The translations under genes and the position numbers were made by a program. The notes below the pieces were generated by a model that made no database searches, had not been told where the DNA came from, and saw nothing but the letters and a program-made list of their open reading frames with translations. From Leptobrachium leishanense (taxonomy: Eukaryota > Chordata > Amphibia > Anura > Megophryidae), in contig CM019065.1 in assembly GCA_009667805.1 (NCBI GenBank), positions 17,124,952 through 17,188,951 of the forward strand: 64,000 nucleotides of DNA, in the 5' to 3' direction. Below are positions 10,357 to 21,525 of this stretch, piece by piece (positions within the stretch are counted from its first letter, which is position 1; every line of letters starts with the position of its first letter).

Positions 10357-12553
10357 ATCTTAAACTGCAGCAACATACAGAGGATATGCAGGATTGGCTA
10401 ACCAGGCCATCCTCATCCTCAGAGTCCTCTGCCAGCCAGGCTTGTAGTGGTTTACAGTCCACCTCAGCTGCCAAAACATCTAATTCAGCCTCCATGTCCA
10501 ACAGCTATTTCTGCCATAGCCTCACTATCACACACGGAGTCAGCTGAATTGTTTGACTACAGTGACAGTGTCAGTGACATGATGCTTGAGGATGTGCAGC
10601 AACTCCAGTGCTCTGATTCAAACTCTGAGGTTGAGGAAGGGAGTAAAATCAGTCTAGAGAGAGGGTGTGCCAGTAACACACAAAGAACTGGTACTCATGT
10701 TCCCCCAGCAGCTGCAGCATATTGCGAGGTTGGCTCCAGTGACGAGGAGATAGGGGGTGATGACGATGATGAGGTCACTGACTCCATCTGGGTGCCTGAT
10801 CGAACAGAGGAGTCAAGGGAGGAGGAGAAGGAGGCACAACAAAAACGAGGCAGAACGTTCTCTATGACCAACCGTAGCCAGTCCAAGGCATCAGAAGTCA
10901 CAGCTGCTCAGGTGCAGAGCACGGTTGTCTCAAAGCACATGTACAGGAAATCTGCTGTCTGGGAGTTCCTTAAGAATTGTGCAGCAGACCACACCGTTGC
11001 TATTTGCAATCTATGTCAGATGAGGATCAAGCGTGGGAAAGACATCCCACGCTTGGGTACCACGTGCTTGAGGCGACATATGACCACCTGCCATGCATTC
11101 CATTATCACAACACTTTGCATAGGTCCTCCTCCTCCTCATCTGTCTCTACCCCCACTATATGTCCTGCCATGTCATTGCCTACAACCCCCACTGACAGGG
11201 ATGATGCTACAGTAATGGGTGTATCAGGTCCTTCCTCAGAATGTGACAGCATCCCATCAGCTGAAGATTTACGCAGTCAGATTACGTTGCCCCAGCTGCT
11301 GCAGCGTAAGAAAAAATATAGTCCCAAACATCCCCAAGCACAGCGTCTAGATGCCAGTTTAGCAAAATTACTCGCATTACAGCTGCTGCCTTTCCAGCTG
11401 GTGGACTCTGCTTCCTTCCGTGAATTTGCTGAGTCTGCTGTACCACAGTGGCAGGTTCCAAAATGCCATTTATTTTCATGGAAGGCCATTCCAGCACTAT
11501 ACCAGCACGTGGAAGACAATGTTATGGAGTCATTGGGAAAGGCAGTCAGCAGCAAGGTGCACATGACTTTAGACACGTGGTCCAGCAAGCATGGACAGGG
11601 CCTTTACATTTCCTTCATGGCACACTGGGTAACTCTGATTGCAGCTGGGAGGGATCCAGGACGGGGCTCTGTGCTGGAGCTTGGTCATCCACCATGCCTC
11701 CAGAAAGCTGCTTGTATGAGGTCTGTCTGCTCCACCACCTCTTCCTCCTTCTCTGTCTCTGGTGAAGTGGCAGTTAAACCGACGCGTGGCAGGGGCTACG
11801 CAATGGCTCAAGCAAAAAGTTGCCATATCGTGCTTGAGCAGGTTTGTTTAGGGGACAGGAGCCACACTGGGCCATAAATTCTGTCAGCTCTGCAGGGGCA
11901 GGTGCAGAGATGGTTAACATCACGCCAGCTTCAGCTGGGAATGGTCATCTGTGATAATGGCAGCACTCTTCTCTCCGCCCTACGCCAGGGTAAGTTGACG
12001 CATGTACCATGCCTAGCACCCGTCCTAAATCTGGTGGTACAGTGTTTCCTAACCAGGTACCCAGGGTTGGCAGAGCTTCTCAGCCAGGCCAGAAAAGTCT
12101 GCAGCCACTTCAGATGGTCATTCCCAGCAAGTGTTTGCCTGGCAGAAATTCAAAGAGAATTCCACCTTCCCACAAACCGTCTGATCTGTGACATGTCCAC
12201 CAGGTGGAACTCGACATTAGCAATGCTGCAGCATCTGCACAAGCAGCAGAGGGCCATCAATGAGTACCTGTGTGAGTATGGCACAAGGACAGGTTCAGGT
12301 CAACTTGGTTCCCCCCGAAGTGGCTGATGATCAAGGATGCATGCACTCTACTGTCACCATTTGAGGAGGCAACGAGGATGGTGAGCAGGGACAGTGCATG
12401 TATCAGTGACACAATTCCTTTAGTGTACCTGTTGGAGCGCACTCTGCGGGAAATTATAGATGTGGCACTAGAGGCAGAGCAGCGGGAGGAAGAGGAAGCC
12501 TTCCCTAGCTCTCAAGGCCCCAGTCTTTATCCAGACAGCATTCCTGTGGGTCC
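10357..12553 (+). pseudogene. hAT transposase copy B, central part
   Basis: Continuation of the copy B transposase after the copy A insertion. A 476-codon open stretch (10447-11877) holds the acidic linker, the BED finger (CNLCQMR, then RRHMTTCH near 11000-11095) and the first catalytic block (LDTWSSKHGQG near 11570). A TAA at 11875-11877 interrupts it. The frame continues at 11902-12327 with the CDNGS motif and NEYLCEYG, then shifts at a shortened T2C6 run near 12311. It goes on in another frame (MIKDACTLLSPFEEAT, 12327) until the LTR-like insertion at 12554. Confidence 0.88.
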
Positions 12554-14137
12554 TGTCAGAGCAGTTCAGATATGAAATTTCTATATTTCACAGGACTGCT
12601 TAAATTTGGGGCCAGGAAATACTTCACCCAGGCAATTTGTCTGCGTGGCTAAGATGTGACAAGAATATGCATTCTAAAGACAATGGATAAGCTAAACTCG
12701 TTGTCTTTACGCATACAAGGGAAGACATTTCCATTGATCAGAGACGGTCTTAATTGATTCTGGTTGTGTGAAAAAAAAAACAGATGTTAGATCAAATTGC
12801 TTAGAAGTAAGGGAACACAATGACAGCTGATCTTATCCTAGTATATGTATTCCAGTATTGTGTTTATTTTGTCAGATCGAAACTCTGAAAGCCATATAAA
12901 CATTTGGACAATGGGTTGCCCAACCTGTAGAAGGAAAAAAAAAAACAGAGAAGGTTAAATGATTTGTATAACCAACTTGTAATGCTATACTATTCGGCGA
13001 TACGATCTAACACTATATGGTATTTGAATATTTAACTTATGTAGTCAGTTATAATAGATAATCTGGGTGTCTTATAAAAGACAGAGGCCATAACACATTT
13101 AATTGATTATTACATAACAAATGTCTTGTGTACTAACATTTATAAAACAGATTAAGTCTGGTAATTATTAAGAATCTCAAAGACGATATCACGAATGAAT
13201 GAATGTATGAGATGCACGCACGCCGTGGCGAAGTATGCCGGCGATTCAACAATAGAAATAATATTGATATTGTTAATAAAATCTATGGAGTCCCGGGATA
13301 TAGGATAAAACAACCCCAAACCAGTAAAAGATTGGCCAAATACATAAATTAATTCCTGCAGAAGGTTAATGGTTGATCTGAGAGCGCCATCTGCTGGCCA
13401 GGTAATATAACACCTGGACAGACCCCTGGAGTTAATGAATATATATATCCTCCAATCAAATGAGGCCACATAGTGATGAGTAGACTTGTGCACCGATTTT
13501 TTTTCGGTTCGATTCGGTTCGATTCTTTCGGATGTTTAAAATTTTCGATTCGGCTCGTTTCGGCCGATTTCTGTTTCGATTCGGTTCGGCTCGTTTTTCG
13601 TATACATTTTTTTTGGAATATCGACCATTTTTCGTGTTTTCGGGTCACTTTGCTCGTTTTTTGTATCGACTTTTTGTGATTTCGGAAATTTTCGTTTTTT
13701 TCAGAACTTCTGTTCTCCTCGTTTCAAAGTGTCTAACTCTATTCGTTTTGACGTAAACTACTATGGTTTACTTTTTTTATACTTTATATATTTTTTTATA
13801 ATAAATTTTTGGTTTGTTTTTCGGATCCGATAATTCATTCTGTCGATACGATAATTCTGGCGATTCTATCGTGTTTTTTTTTTAATGAAATAAAGATCCT
13901 TTTTTCCTTATGAATATACATTTCACAACTTTATTTAATCATATTAAAATGGTATGAAAGCCAAGGAACAAAAAAAAATGAACAAAACGATTTAAAAAAT
14001 GCTAAACTGACCCAAATGGTCTGACTTTAAAAATAAAAACCAGAACAAAAAGTTTTAAAACAGAAAAATAGTTGATCAAAATGATCTGAAACGAAAAAAA
14101 AACAACAAATAAAAAGATTTAAAACAGACAAAAAAAA

Positions 14138-14814
14138 TTAACCCTTTCGCTGCTGAGGCATTTCACGGCTTCCCTTGACACCTGTGTTCGGTCTGCTGCT
14201 GAGCTAATTTTTAACAATTTCGCTCCTCTTGTTTAAACGCATTTTGAAGCCTTATTTCATAATATGACCCAGACATGTTATATATCGTTCTTTCCGGCAG
14301 ACTCAGCAGATGATTCATAATATATCATTATCATATGTATGCGTCATGTCCTGTCTGTATATTATAACAAAAAAATGCAATAAAATTAGAATTTTCAATG
14401 TTTGTTTTACAAGGTGTAAAGTGTTTTTTTTTCACATTTTAACATGCGAGTGTTTGCGGTTATATTTTATGAGTTGCGTTTGTTAAAAAAAATTGAAATG
14501 GGGACTTGTTATATTTTTTGGGGTGAAAATTACACTATTTTTAACAAACGCACCCCATACAAAAATCCTTAGTGCAGCATCATTGTTCACATTATAATTG
14601 AAATGGGAACAATATTGCTGCATTAACAAAACAAAACAAAAAACCTGTTTATTTTTTTTATTTTTTATTATATTTAAATTTTTTATAATTTTTAACATTG
14701 TCATGTTTGGTATTGTTGGAAAGGCCATTCTCTGGTCGATCCAAAGATACCAAACATTAACCGATAGCTGCCGCGGACCCCCTATCTCCACCATTGGTCG
14801 CAGTTAGGGGTTAA
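14138..14814. mobile_element. TTAA-flanked element (piggyBac-like), short copy
   Basis: It starts TTAACCCTTTCGCTGCTGAGG at 14138 and ends AGGGGTTAA at 14811-14814. Inner sequence (ATAATTGAAATGGGAACA, TACCAAACATTAACC) matches the copies at 20301-21525 and 37079-38029. It is non-coding. TTAA duplications are the hallmark of piggyBac targets, but no transposase supports the superfamily call here. Confidence 0.65.
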
Positions 14815-15503
14815 CTCCAGAACTGACGTCATAGTGACAAGGTCTTGGGACTGTCGGCAACTGCCGTTCCCCCACGCTGTTGTCTTCCTGCAAAGACGTG
14901 ACCATGTTGGCAGGCAGCGTCTTAGCGGGCAGCGGTTGGATAGAGAGAGCTCATAGCTGGGAGGAGGTGTTGCGTGAAGCTGCAAACAGGGACAAATAAA
15001 CTAGACCTGAGCTGCACTGAGGATTTTTGGGTTGTGTCGGAGAAGACATCACGCAGTGCTGCCATCAATATTTTTTGATAAACTCTTGGTTATACAATGA
15101 ATGTGACTGTGGACAAAAATCCATGTTGTTGTGACATCGCCTAAGCTTAACAAAACCATGCCACGGTAATCAAATCTCAAGGCAGTACAACAAGGTTGTG
15201 TTAGTGTGTGACATTTTTTGGCCAGGCAGGAAGTGTAGAATGTGCACAGTCACATTCATGGTCACAAATATGTTGACAAATTTATGACAAAGGGTCCATA
15301 GAAATGTCAATAAATTTATGTACATATATTTTTAACAGTGTGGAAACCAAGCAATACATATAAAACTTATTAAGTAAGGAAAAGCAACGCACACAAACAG
15401 GAAAATATAGAAAAAATATAACATTTATTTACAACATGATGCCACATGGCATTGGCAAACTGCCCAACAGGGGCACAAACATAGGGGAGGAGGGGGCTGG
15501 TCT

Positions 15504-15854
15504 CTACTGCTGCTCCAGGATGTCAATGGCGTTATTAAAATGCTCCCTAAATTCCTGGAGCAACTCCTGTATGGCATCGAGGTTGCTGCCAGCCAGGCGT
15601 AGTTCGCCAATCGCCATCCTGACGCTGGACCTGTCAGTGTACGGTCTGGCTTCTCCTTCTATATATCCAATAAATGAAAGAAGGAAAATACAGTAAGTAA
15701 AGCAGTCGTAATCTTTTTTAACAAAGATGCGGACCAGCTCCAACATCTCCTCAAATGCCATGTTGCTGGCCCGCTTCTTCCTGGGTGGTGTCTCTGGGGT
15801 GGAAGCAGATGAGGACGAGGAGGTGTCCGAATGGGACTCTCGTCTTTCAGCCAT
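15504..15854 (-). CDS. Downstream exon of the element D gene (acidic/Ser-rich, function unknown)
   Basis: A 116-codon open frame on the minus strand starts at an ATG at 15854. It opens with a Ser/Thr-rich stretch followed by a basic patch (PPRKKR), then a helical-looking segment (MAFEEMLELVRIFVKK). The later part is RSSVRMAIGELR and QELLQEFREHF. A likely splice acceptor (GGATATATAG) lies inside it near 15660, so the true exon may start there and the intervening residues would be intronic. It follows the Myb-like and acidic exons in order on the minus strand. I do not recognise a catalytic domain. Confidence 0.4.
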   Translation of the reverse strand: MAERRESHSDTSSSSSASTPETPPRKKRASNMAFEEMLELVRIFVKKDYDCFTYCIFLLSFIGYIEGEARPYTDRSSVRMAIGELRLAGSNLDAIQELLQEFREHFNNAIDILEQQ

Positions 15855-16269
15855 GATAAATCATAAATAATTTCAATATTTTTTGGCCTGTCAAAAAATT
15901 GTCAAAACTCTCTACAAAAATGGCTCAATAAAGTTACGACATCCACGCGCGCGCCTGCGTGACCCACGGACGAATCGGATCCGACCCGATTACGACAGAA
16001 TTATCGTATCGACAGAATTATCGGATCATTGGAAACAAAAACAAGTGATACGCATTTACAAATACAAAATTTACAGAATCAGCGATATAACCGATAATAG
16101 TTAAATATACAATGTCCAGAATTACCAAAATGGAACCGAAATCACGAATGGAACCGAAATCATGAACAGAGCGAAAATAAATTTTGATTTGACACATTTC
16201 AAGTCCATTCGTAAAGCAGGTTTCTATTTTTGACTGAAAGTCTTGAAAAAATATAACAGTAGTATATAC

Positions 16270-16359
16270 CAGTGCTGGCGGCCTCCTGAGGCTCTGACTC
16301 CTCCGACGACGACTCCTTCTCCTCCTCCTCCACCACCACCGTCAGCATCTCTTCCGGTG
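16270..16359 (-). CDS. Acidic middle exon of the element D gene
   Basis: A 90-nt segment on the minus strand encodes a Glu/Ser-rich stretch (VVVEEEEKESSSEESEPQE). It is bounded by an acceptor-like AATAATAG and a donor-like G|GTATAT. Joined to the Myb-like exon (phase 1 donor at 17061), the frame stays open through this exon, which supports real splicing. Inference only. Confidence 0.4.
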
Positions 16360-16965
16360 CTATTATTTGTGTTGTGTGCATACAAAACGCATTGTGCTGA
16401 CTGCTTTTAGTTATTTTATAGATGGCCTCAGCCTCAGTTTCACTTTCAGTTTCTGCTAATAAAACTGCGGATATTGCAGAAACAACAGAAATCGGCCATT
16501 TTGTTTTGAAATTTGCATCTAAAGCGTTCAATAATGACACTGCTGCAGCAAACTGAATTGCTGTGCTGCAACAATTCAGCAGCTGCTGAGGACGTATTGA
16601 ACGCGGCTCTGTTTGGATGCACTTTCATAAGAACTACATGTCCCATCCTACCACTTAGCAGAGACGCAGAGATTTGTGTTGATGCACAGGTGGGAGCCAA
16701 TATTGGGCAAGCTGCAGGTCATCTCGTATGCATCACTCAATCACAACAACCTCCCCCCCAGCACACTACAGTACACAGTGTCAAAAGAAATCCAGCATTG
16801 TAATTTCATCTACATACATCAAATATCACAATTTTCACGAATACGTAAAATCACAAAAGAGAAGAGCTATGGCAAAAATGCATGTATGACGAGTCGTGAA
16901 AACGCAAAGCTATACACAATCACATTGCATGAAAAAAGGACTAGATAAATCAACGTATTTCTGTT

Positions 16966-17046
16966 CACATTAGCACATGCAAGCACATTAGTATTATTAT
17001 AAAGGATTTATATAGCGCCAACAGTTTGAGCAGCGCTTTACAATAT
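16966..17046 (+). repeat. Common anuran interspersed repeat fragment
   Basis: The sequence around AAGGATTTATATAGCGCCAA and GCAGCGCTTTACAATA is a short motif I recognise as widely repeated in frog genomes. Here it lies inside the putative first intron of the element D gene. Class is not assigned. Confidence 0.5.
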
Positions 17047-17060
17047 AACATGACACTTAC

Positions 17061-17240
17061 GTTTGGCTATGACGCGACGGATGTGCCTCAGCTGCTCCTG
17101 CTCGCGTGCCTCCAGATCGGACCAGCGTTTTCGGAGCTGGTCCTTCGTCCGGTCTTTTCCAAACAACTCCAGGATGGTGGTTCGAAGCTTGTCAAGGATA
17201 CGGTCCTTGCGTGCATTATTCTTTCTGCCGTAAAGGCCGT
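17061..17240 (-). CDS. Myb/SANT-like DNA-binding exon in element D
   Basis: The minus-strand frame encodes RKDRILDKLRTTILELFG then KDQLRKRWSDLEAREQEQL and RRVIAKR. This resembles the Myb/SANT (trihelix-like) domain seen in accessory proteins of vertebrate DNA transposons: basic helices and a conserved Trp in QLRKRW. The frame ends at a consensus donor (C|GTAAGT) whose exon edge is 17061. The first exon start is unclear because the frame runs into the transposon terminus at 17304. Probable role: binding transposon ends or chromatin. No transposase partner is present in the element. Confidence 0.55.
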
Positions 17241-18520
17241 ATCCGAAGACACGAATCGGGAAATTTCGTGAAAATCCCGAAATTTCGAAACCCGAAACGC
17301 ACATCCCTAGTGATGAGCTAGATCTAAAACTGGGCGGGAAACCACTATATAGGGGGGATACTCCAGAGAGAAGACTACACTAAGAAAAGAGACCCTGAAA
17401 GAAAGCTTGGGGAGAGACCTGAGGGACGCTTGGAGGGGAGAAAGGGCAGATACCATCAGCCACTACAATAAGACGTGACCACACCCTAATCTTCCAGCAC
17501 TCTATCTTCACTACCAGATGGTAAAGTATACCTGAATAATTTGATATCTATTTCCTAATTGCATAGTCCTTACTTTAGATGTCCATCACAAATTAAAGGA
17601 ATATAAATGAATTATTTTGCTGTTGAAGCCTAAACCGTAGAATAGTATCAGCCTTTCTGCTCTACTGCAGACGAGCGCTAAGGGAGAAACTATTACAGCT
17701 GCCTACTTGCGCCATAATTTAGTGAAATTATTTATATCCCAAGAATACTGGATGTGGACATCTAAAGATCAATTGTGTACCCATAGTGAGATACGCTGGA
17801 ACCATGAAATAGTTTTTATATATCAAGTACCATCAGCCCCATTAGTAAAACTAATATAACTCCTTCCATATCCATCTTACAGCCCTCTCGATTGAATGCA
17901 TGTAAGTCAATAGGAAGCTGTGGGGTAACGTATATTGAATGAAGTGCTGTGATTGATCTGTGGAAGAGATAGTCTACCTATCGAGTGTGTTATGTATCTC
18001 CCTGAAGGAAGTTGCATTTAGTGAATAGGCCCCCACAATAATAAATTGTGCTGCAGGTGATGCCCAGTAACTGAGTGTTTATTTTAGCCAGGTTGAGGAT
18101 TTGTTTATAATGAGAAAGGTTTAAGTGAATAGAATAGAGCTTGGTGTTCAAGAACTGAGGCGTGTATATCTGTGGTGCGGTCTATAAACCTAAAATATTT
18201 GTCCATTCGATTATTGCGTGTCGCAGTATTGCTACTAATCACGATCTATAATAACTTTTGAAATTGCATCTTGCTAATCCGTTAACATATGATTGTATGA
18301 AACCTGACGTGTGAATAAATTTTGGTTTGAATTGTTTTACCATTACGCAGTCTCATATCATCTTTATTGATTTTATTGTGTTTAAAAATATCTAGATAGC
18401 ATCAAAAGAACTCGGGATAACGCGCCATATATTTGTTAAGACGTATATTCATTGATTGGTTATTAATCCTTATCTTAAGGGTAAAATACCAACTTATACC
18501 ACTGGTACTGGAGGCACTGT

Positions 18521-18522
<2 letters not shown>

Positions 18523-18552
<30 letters not shown>
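18523..18552. repeat. (TA)n microsatellite
   Basis: A pure TA run of about 30 bases near the right end of the LTR-like element. Confidence 0.9.
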
Positions 18553-18553
<1 letters not shown>

Positions 18554-18636
18554 CTACAATAAGAAAAATATACGTCATAATTAATATATCCCTGACCTAT
18601 TAAAGTCAATAATCTCTACAGTCCTCAGATCAGACA

Positions 18637-19466
18637 GGAGGAGGAATATTTAAGTAGTGGGGGCATTAAAGGTGGGGATTCCTCAAGGTTTTGTGTGGCC
18701 AGAAACCCAAGGACTAGTACGTGGCTGGGAGGAGGAAGTGCACGATAGGGTCATCCTCATTGACCAGGAAGACTCGGAAGCTAATGCCACCTCCAACCTA
18801 TGCTGCATGGGCTCCCTTATCCTGCAAAGCCTGCTAAAGGACCCCAGGATTCGTGCTATCAAGGAGAGGGATCATTACTGGTTGGCAAGCCTTCTTGATC
18901 CACGATACAAGGGTAAAGTTGCAGAGCTCATCCTGCCCGCACAGAGGGAGGACAGGATGAAACAACTTGAAGACGCTCTAAAGCGACACTTGTGTAACAA
19001 CATTCCAGGCACTGGTAGGTTACCAAGTGATGACACACGTGCTTCTGAGGCTGCGGATGATCAGAGGAAGAGCGATGAAGGCCGGGGCCGTTTGACTGAT
19101 GCCTTTTTAAATTTTATTAGTCCAGGGACGTCAAATGTAGGCACCCATTGCCAGTGTCTTCACCGTGTGGTGCAGGACTACCTAGGGGCAAGGGCAGACC
19201 TGGATACCTTTACAGCAGATGATCCACTGACTTACTGGGTGTTGAGATTGGATCACTGGCCAGAATTTTGCCAATATGCTATGCAGCTAGTAGGTTGTCC
19301 TTCATCCAGCGTGCTTTCTGAAAGGACGTTCAGAGCCGCTGGAGGTTTTGTCACAGACAAAAGAGTGTGTCTGTCCACCGACTCTGTAGACCGGCTGGCA
19401 TTTATAAAAATGAATCAGTCCTGGATCAGCAGCTATCAATCCCCTGATGCTGACGTAACTGAATAG
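18637..19466 (+). pseudogene. hAT transposase copy B, C-terminal part
   Basis: The reading frame resumes after the LTR-like insertion with the acidic linker, the RDHYWLASLLDPRYKGKV block and the hAT dimerisation motif (SSVLSERTFRAAGGF), ending ISSYQSPDADVTE and a TAG at 19464-19466. It matches the ends of copies A and C. A stop at the TTTAAGTAG near 18652 and the upstream lesions make it non-functional. From 18657 it is otherwise open for 269 codons. Confidence 0.88.
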
Positions 19467-19485
19467 ATTGGGGATCTCTTCTGCA

Positions 19486-20226
19486 TTCCCAAAACCTCCA
19501 CCACTGCACTCTTCCACAATACCACAAAGGGGTTACGGTGTGAAGGCACTTGCTGCCACCAAAGGCACAATATTTGGGTGCACTGCCACGGACGCCTATA
19601 CCAGATTCATATCTTTTTAATATTGGACTGCAGGGTCCAACCCCGCACTCTTCCACAATACCACAAAAGGGTTACGGTGTGACGGCACTGTTGCCGACAC
19701 TAAAGGCCCAATTTTAAAGCACCTATTGTTACATTCATCCAAAGCCTGCATAAAGGGTAAAATACCAACTTATACCACTGGTATAATTTAGCCAAAAAAC
19801 ACTAAACTTTTTCTGCGTGTCCTAAAATGTCTCCTCTTTTCATACAGTCTGCCGCCTCAAACAGTTGTTTATGAATAGATTAAAGGAAAACCGTTTACCG
19901 TCATTTGAAATGTAATTTTTTTTAAAAATGTTTCTATACATCCTAGAAATCCTCCACTTCACAGGCAGGTTATTGGGACCTCCTAGGCACGATATTTGAA
20001 GGAATTTTTCTTTTTATGCTTAACCTTTATTTCATGGAAAACTCACTGTTCCTTTAAAAACGTTTTTTTAAAAACTTTTTGTCTTTGTTTCGTGTCCCCC
20101 AGGGCACTACCCGGACCCCCATACACCATTTATGGCAAATATCTAGCATATATGCCCTCTTGGAGGGCACTCTAAAAATCAAACTTTCAGGTCCCATTGA
20201 CTTACATTGAGTTCGGTTCGTGTTCG
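19486..20226 (+). repeat. 3' tail of hAT copy B with ~2 tandem units
   Basis: Two diverged copies of the ~140-bp 3' unit (CTCTTCCACAATACCACAAA, GGGTTACGGTGTGA) are followed by the subterminal sequence shared with A, C and F (CTAGCATATATGCCCTCTTG, CACTACCCGGACCCCCATAC). Homology stops at about 20226, before the expected terminus. Confidence 0.8.
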
Positions 20227-20300
20227 AATAATAAATAGTTGAATAAAAGCTATACATACATATATATAGCATACACCACACTGCTAGAGGAAGGCACAGG

Positions 20301-21525
20301 TTAACCCCTTCAATGCGGTGGACGCGCTCAGCGCATCCAACCGCATTGCTACTTGGCTGCGGAGGACGCGCTGAGAGCATCCTCCCTTTGCAGCCAGCGA
20401 TCAGCCGGTATTCCGGCTGATCGCTCGGCCCCCCGGTGTGGGCTGACATCATCGATGTCAGCCCAACCTCAGGGACCCAGGCGGGCACGCTAGGCGTCAT
20501 CGTGCATGCGCGATGACGTCTATTTCAGGCACCCCCCCGCCATTGCAGGGAAGGTGCCTGAATGGGAGGGGGGAGGTCCTTCGGACCTCTCCCCCTCCCC
20601 ATCCGTGCATGCCAGCGGTTAAAGGCAGGCACCACCTGGAAGGGCACAGCCTGCCCTTCCAAGCGGCGGCTGTCTTTAACCCCTAGGGGGCTGGATCATG
20701 ATATAGCGCCTACATGCGCCGTATCGCGGTCCCCTCCCGGAGCTGGCCGACATCTTGGATGTCGGCCAAGCTTCCGGGATATCCCCCTAATGACTGGCAT
20801 CATCGCGCAGAGCGTGATGGCGCCAGTTTTCAAATTAACCCCTTGCTGCCACCTATAGTGGAGATAGGGGGTTCATTGGAACCCCCTATCTCCCGATCCG
20901 TGACAGCTAGGGGTTAATGTTTACTATCATTGGAACGGCCAGAGCGTGGCCGTTCCAATGATACCAAACATGACCATGTAAAATGTAAAAAAAATTACAA
21001 ATAAAAATAAAATTTAAAAAATAAATAAATAAATAAAAAATGTTTTTTGTTTTTTTTTTTAGATTTATTAGTGCAACAATATTGTTCCCATTTCAATTAT
21101 AATGTGAACAATGATGCTGCACTAACGATTTTTTCTATGGGGGGCGTTTGCTAAAAAACACGTAATTTCCCCAAAAAAAAGTAACGATTCCTCATTTCTA
21201 ATTTTTTTAACAAGCGCACCCCATAGAAAATATAACCGCAAACGATCGCATTTTAAAATGTGAAAAAAAACACTTTACACATTGTAAATTATTGAAAATT
21301 CGAATTTTATTGCATATTTTGTTATAAGATACAGACATGACATAACGTATACATATAATAATGACATATTATGAATCTGCACAGTCTGCCGGAAAGAACG
21401 ATATATAATATGTCTGGGTCATATATTAAAATAAGGCTTCAAAACGCGTTTAAACATGATGAGCAAAACCGGTAAAAATGACCTCAGCACAGAGGCGGGA
21501 AAAGGCTCAGCAGCGAAAGGGTTAA
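20301..21525. mobile_element. TTAA-flanked element (piggyBac-like), 1.2 kb
   Basis: It begins TTAACCCCTTCAATGCGG at 20301 and ends GCGAAAGGGTTAA at 21525. Subterminal inverted motifs (GGACGCGCTCAGCGCATCC; GATGTCGGCC) are shared, in opposite orientation, with 37079-38029. There is an internal palindrome at 20920-20965 (CATTGGAACGGCC and its complement). No transposase, so a non-autonomous family. Confidence 0.75.

Larger units (their letters stand above)
13481..17309 (-). mobile_element. 8-bp-TSD DNA transposon D with a Myb-like gene
   Basis: The termini are TAGACTTGTGC (13481) and GCACATCCCTA (17309). The perfect 8-bp duplication GTGATGAG is at 13473-13480 and 17310-17317. Subterminal sequence is rich in TTCGATTCGG repeats. 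It shares the TAGAC(A/T)TGTGC end type with element E (41388-42552). The minus strand has a spliced-looking gene (exons at 17061-17240, 16270-16359 and near 15504-15854). No transposase is recognisable, so it is probably non-autonomous or decayed. The TSD length suggests hAT, while Myb-like accessory proteins are better known from Harbinger elements. Confidence 0.75.
12554..18620 (+). mobile_element. Large LTR-like element (possible solo LTR) inside copy B
   Basis: It begins TGTCAGAGCAGTTC at 12554 and ends TCTCTACA at 18620, so it has TG...CA ends. It is flanked by the 4-bp duplication GTCC (12550-12553 and 18621-18624) and splits the hAT reading frame cleanly. Without the nested element at 13481-17309 it is about 2.2 kb. 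It carries a GC-rich box and TATATA at 17346-17351 and an AATAAA at 18314. No gag or pol frame is visible. A second, shortened copy is at 33498-34170. The best reading is a solo LTR of an LTR retroelement or endogenous retrovirus; the family was not identified. Confidence 0.6.
1347..20226 (+). mobile_element. hAT element copy B (outer), multiply interrupted
   Basis: This is a long BED-finger hAT element read left to right. The left terminus TAGGGATGAGCTGTTCGG at 1347 matches the ends of copies A (4485-10356), C (22937-29730) and F (38375-40304). The family segments are 1347-2535, 4216-4295, 4461-4484, 10357-12553 and 18621 to about 20226. The gaps are later insertions: a hAT MITE, a SINE-like piece, copy A and an LTR-like element. 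The right terminus is missing; homology stops near 20226 in the subterminal TTCGGTTCG region. The transposase is broken (see parts), so this copy cannot move itself. It is the oldest of the three long copies because it hosts the others. Confidence 0.85.
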
